NCBI GenBank assembly: GCA_003223895.1
Contig: QHXD01000541.1
Location: 1-7,333, forward strand
DNA length: 7,333 nucleotides
Direction of reading: 5' to 3'
Origin: Acidobacteriota bacterium
GTDB lineage: Bacteria > Acidobacteriota > Terriglobia > 20CM-2-55-15
In this document: positions 6,430 to 7,333 of the stretch, piece after piece
Position numbering within the stretch: the first letter of the stretch is position 1
Layout: each line of letters opens with the position of its first letter
Notes under the pieces: model-generated
Told to the model about the DNA's origin: nothing
The model's input: only the letters and a program-made list of their open reading frames with translations
Database searches by the model: none
Program-made: the position numbers and the translations under genes

Positions 6430-7333
6430 TTGCTATTGCTGCAAATCTGTGCCCTTGTATTGGCTTTGCCTTTCCAGCAAGCCGTCAATTCAGCGACAGT
6501 CAGTGGTCATATCGAGGATCAGACCGGAGCGAGCATTGCCGCGGCTTCGGTGACCATTCGAGGCGTTGACCGAAATCAATCCGCTACAACAACAACCGAC
6601 GAACGTGGCCGATTTCGATTCCTCTATTTGCCGGTCGGCAGCTATGAACTTCGGGTCGACAAACCGGGCTTTGCGCCGACGACCGCGAAATTGACGTTGT
6701 CGGTCGGCCAAACGCTGGACGTGCCGATTCAGATGTCGGTCGCCAGTGTCATTGCCGAGGTCAAGGTCGAAGAGGATCTTCCGATTATTGAGCTGGCCCG
6801 TACGCAGGTCAGCGAGACGATTGCGCCGCAGGAAGTCGATTCGTTACCGTTGAACGGCCGCAACTATCTCGACCTGGCGCTGCTGGTTCCGGGCGTCTCG
6901 CGAACGAACACCGGCAACAATGAACGCTTTGCCGAAACGTCCGCGGTTCCCGGCACAGGCATCTCCGTTGCGGGCCAGCGGAACCTGGGGAACGGCTTCG
7001 TGGTCGATGGGCTTTCCGCCAACGACGATGCCGCGGACCTGGCCGGCACGTTCTTCAGCCCGGAGGTCATTCATGAGTTCCAGGTCATTGCATCCGGCGG
7101 CATCGCCGAGTTCGGACGAGCCTCCGGTGGTGTCGTGAATGTCGTCACACAATCGGGAACCAATGACTGGCGCGGAAAACTCTACGGCTTTCTTCGCAAT
7201 CAACGACTCGACGCGACCAACATCTTCGCCGCCGCCGATCCCGCCACCGGGAAAAGGATCCGAAGTCCGCTGACGCAGGGACAGTACGGCGCCAGCGCCG
7301 GTGGACCGCTCCGCCGCGACCGGGCGTTCCTGT
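6430..7333 (+). CDS. TonB-dependent receptor with carboxypeptidase-regulatory-like domain, N-terminal part; start uncertain
   Basis: This outer-membrane receptor imports a substrate using TonB energy; the gene runs off the right end. The frame is open from 6373. A hydrophobic signal sequence (VLGIFLLLLQICALVLAL) spans about 6415-6468 and is followed by FQQAVNSA. VSGHIEDQTGASIAAASVTI to about 6730 is the regulatory-like beta-sandwich domain (GRFRFLYLPVGSYELRV, then GFAPTT). The plug follows: SLPLNGRNYLDL (from 6841), LLVPGVSR, GFVVDGLSAND, then EFGRASGGVVNVVTQSGTN and GKLYGFLRNQRLDA. These are the standard motifs of acidobacterial receptors. The start is a problem: between the previous stop (6370-6372) and 6430 there is no in-frame ATG, GTG or TTG. 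TTG 6430 is the first usable codon, with GGGG at 6420-6423 before it, but it drops the basic stretch RRFTKSK (6379-6399) that reads like a natural signal-peptide N-region. Start at a rarer codon (ATA 6409, CTG 6418, ATT 6424) or a sequence error are alternatives. Confidence 0.88.
   Translation, partial: MLLLQICALVLALPFQQAVNSATVSGHIEDQTGASIAAASVTIRGVDRNQSATTTTDERGRFRFLYLPVGSYELRVDKPGFAPTTAKLTLSVGQTLDVPIQMSVASVIAEVKVEEDLPIIELARTQVSETIAPQEVDSLPLNGRNYLDLALLVPGVSRTNTGNNERFAETSAVPGTGISVAGQRNLGNGFVVDGLSANDDAADLAGTFFSPEVIHEFQVIASGGIAEFGRASGGVVNVVTQSGTNDWRGKLYGFLRNQRLDATNIFAAADPATGKRIRSPLTQGQYGASAGGPLRRDRAFL

Noticed and set aside
5980..7333. Fusion of the Cys/His-rich protein and the receptor by readthrough of the in-frame TAA at 6370-6372
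   Set aside because: A second signal peptide directly follows the stop, so a fused product would have an internal export signal. Two separate proteins are more likely; the start-codon problem is kept as a finding.

Overview
The window looks like chromosome of a Gram-negative, high-GC bacterium, most likely an acidobacterium. The evidence is the large TonB-dependent receptors with an N-terminal carboxypeptidase-regulatory-like domain and the plug signature LPLNGRNYLDL, plus the company of M61 and CocE/NonD secreted hydrolases and a DUF2339 membrane protein. The taxonomic call is inference; there is no rRNA or other marker here. No CRISPR array, tRNA, transposase or phage gene is visible.

Layout. 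Positions 1-200 hold the last 65 codons of one TonB-dependent receptor (+). Positions 201-436 are intergenic and contain a near-perfect 40-bp inverted repeat followed by a likely promoter. Positions 437-2344 encode an exported M61 metallopeptidase with a C-terminal PDZ domain (+). A perfect 25-bp inverted repeat of REP type starts on the next base after its stop codon. Positions 2433-4035 carry a DUF2339 multi-pass membrane protein gene (+) broken by a reading-frame shift around 3340-3390. Only 10 bp separate it from a convergent gene at 4046-5869 (-), an exported CocE/NonD (alpha-amino-acid ester hydrolase-like) serine hydrolase. A divergent promoter region follows, then a small exported Cys/His-rich putative metal-binding protein (5980-6372, +). 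Directly behind that, in the same frame, is the start of a second TonB-dependent receptor that runs off the window and has no ordinary start codon ahead of its signal peptide.

How the genes may work together. Two outer-membrane receptors, an exported aminopeptidase and an exported ester/amide hydrolase fit breakdown and uptake of peptides or amino-acid derivatives, though adjacency is the only link. The Cys/His-rich protein and the second receptor probably form a transcription unit and may concern a metal or metal complex. No gene is unrecognisable and I see no clear new multi-gene system. The most notable points are the two structured intergenic repeats, the frameshifted DUF2339 gene, the startless receptor and the Cys/His-rich partner gene.
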